A DNA stretch of 22,363 nt from JBIOHJ01 sp044448905 (lineage in GTDB: Bacteria; Bacteroidota; Bacteroidia; AKYH767-A; OLB10), in contig JBIOHJ010000047.1 of NCBI GenBank assembly GCA_044448905.1, positions 1 through 22,363 on the forward strand. The letters are read 5' to 3'. The position numbers and the translations under genes were made by a program. The notes below the pieces were generated by a model. It saw nothing but the letters and a program-made list of their open reading frames with translations. It made no database searches and was not told the origin of the DNA. Shown here one piece after another: positions 22,054 through 22,363 of the stretch. Each line of letters opens with the position of its first letter. Position 1 is the first letter of the stretch.

Positions 22054-22097
22054 GGGGGGTATGTGAAAATTTATCAACTTTTTAAACCACACCCCCC
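22054..22097. promoter_or_regulatory. G6/C6 inverted element upstream of glnN
   Basis: GGGGGGT (22054-22060) and ACCCCCC (22091-22097) are inverted arms, extended by GTG/CAC partners (ATGTG, CCACAC). They flank an A/T-rich centre and end 9 bp before the -7 box, so they could be an operator rather than an mRNA structure. Confidence 0.4.
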
Positions 22098-22106
22098 TAT
22101 TTTTCA

Positions 22107-22114
22107 TACCTTCG
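22107..22114 (+). promoter_or_regulatory. -7 box of glnN
   Basis: TACCTTCG, one base from TAnnTTTG, lies 48 nt before the ATG at 22163. Confidence 0.5.
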
Positions 22115-22162
22115 TGCCGAAAAGTTCAAATTTAAAAATATAAACCCATATTCTTAACCCCC

Positions 22163-22363
22163 ATGTCCAACTTACGATTTAAAGCCATCGAAGCCAGTAT
22201 TACGCGTACACCAGCTACGGTAACTCCACCATCACCAAAAATTTCAGATTATTTCGGAAGCAATGTATTTTCGAAAGATACAATGCAGAAATTTCTTTCG
22301 AAAGAAGTTTTTAAAGAAGTCAGCTCTGCAATTGAAAGCGCGCAACAGATAAACCGAAAAGTA
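22163..22363 (+). CDS. glnN: Glutamine synthetase type III, N-terminal fragment
   Basis: The ATG at 22163 opens a frame running off the window after 67 residues: MSNLRFKAIEASITRTPATV, then TPPSPKISDYFGSNVFSKDT, then MQKFLSKEVFKEV. The 'RTPxxVTPPSxKISDYFGxNVF' opening is typical of the large type III glutamine synthetases (about 730 residues) found in Bacteroidota, which join glutamate and ammonia using ATP. The rest lies outside. It runs divergently from purB with 239 nt between them, holding both promoters. Confidence 0.85.
   Translation, partial: MSNLRFKAIEASITRTPATVTPPSPKISDYFGSNVFSKDTMQKFLSKEVFKEVSSAIESAQQINRKV

Overview
The window looks like a chromosomal segment of a member of the Bacteroidota, probably an environmental Chitinophagales- or Sphingobacteriales-like lineage. 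The evidence is low GC, -7 boxes of the TAnnTTTG type instead of a classical -10, few Shine-Dalgarno sites, a T9SS C-terminal sorting domain, a type III glutamine synthetase start, a BamA/TamA-like outer-membrane protein and several small stress-type proteins. No tRNA, rRNA, CRISPR array, insertion sequence or prophage was seen.

Layout. (1) 1-2261: the 3' part of a POTRA/beta-barrel outer-membrane protein, then a shortened YihY/BrkB membrane protein that appears to have lost its middle in frame. (2) 2296-8634: a series of small transcription units, nearly all on the + strand: a 109-aa unknown plus a lipocalin-like secreted protein; an outer-membrane beta-barrel; a small secreted/anchored protein plus an lmo0937-type 51-aa membrane peptide; CsbD; two overlapping small ORFs, one with a Cys/His pattern; and an operon of a 'GIWMDHSSAH' protein, a membrane protein, YceI and a porin-like barrel. 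(3) 8652-12429: a tightly overlapping operon of a 71-aa unknown, a GH130-type mannoside phosphorylase/mannosidase and a GT4 glycosyltransferase with a long C-terminal domain. (4) 12817-15117: a secreted choice-of-anchor-L protein with dockerin-like and cohesin-like segments and a T9SS tail. (5) 15222-22363: housekeeping genes: aconitase, a UMF1-type MFS transporter, a LutA-like CCG-domain protein, a GT2-like protein and purB on the - strand, and the start of glnN.

The main discovery is a 67-bp promoter module present seven times on the + strand (2296, 3295, 4188, 4885, 5681, 8652, 12431). Each copy has a TGTGTGAATG-like box, a TGTAAC box 11 bp later, a second TGTAAC box exactly 21 bp after that (two helical turns), and in six of seven a CACCTTTG-like -7 box exactly 27 bp further on (26 bp in the seventh). 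The copies precede the starts of the transcription units in regions 2 and 3, so these genes probably form one stress-type regulon controlled by an undescribed activator or sigma factor. The regulon would include envelope proteins, CsbD, YceI and a GH130/GT4 glycan operon. Three of the modules also share a small inverted repeat (GTGAA-N6-TTCAC or a close variant) just downstream, at the predicted 5' end of the mRNA.
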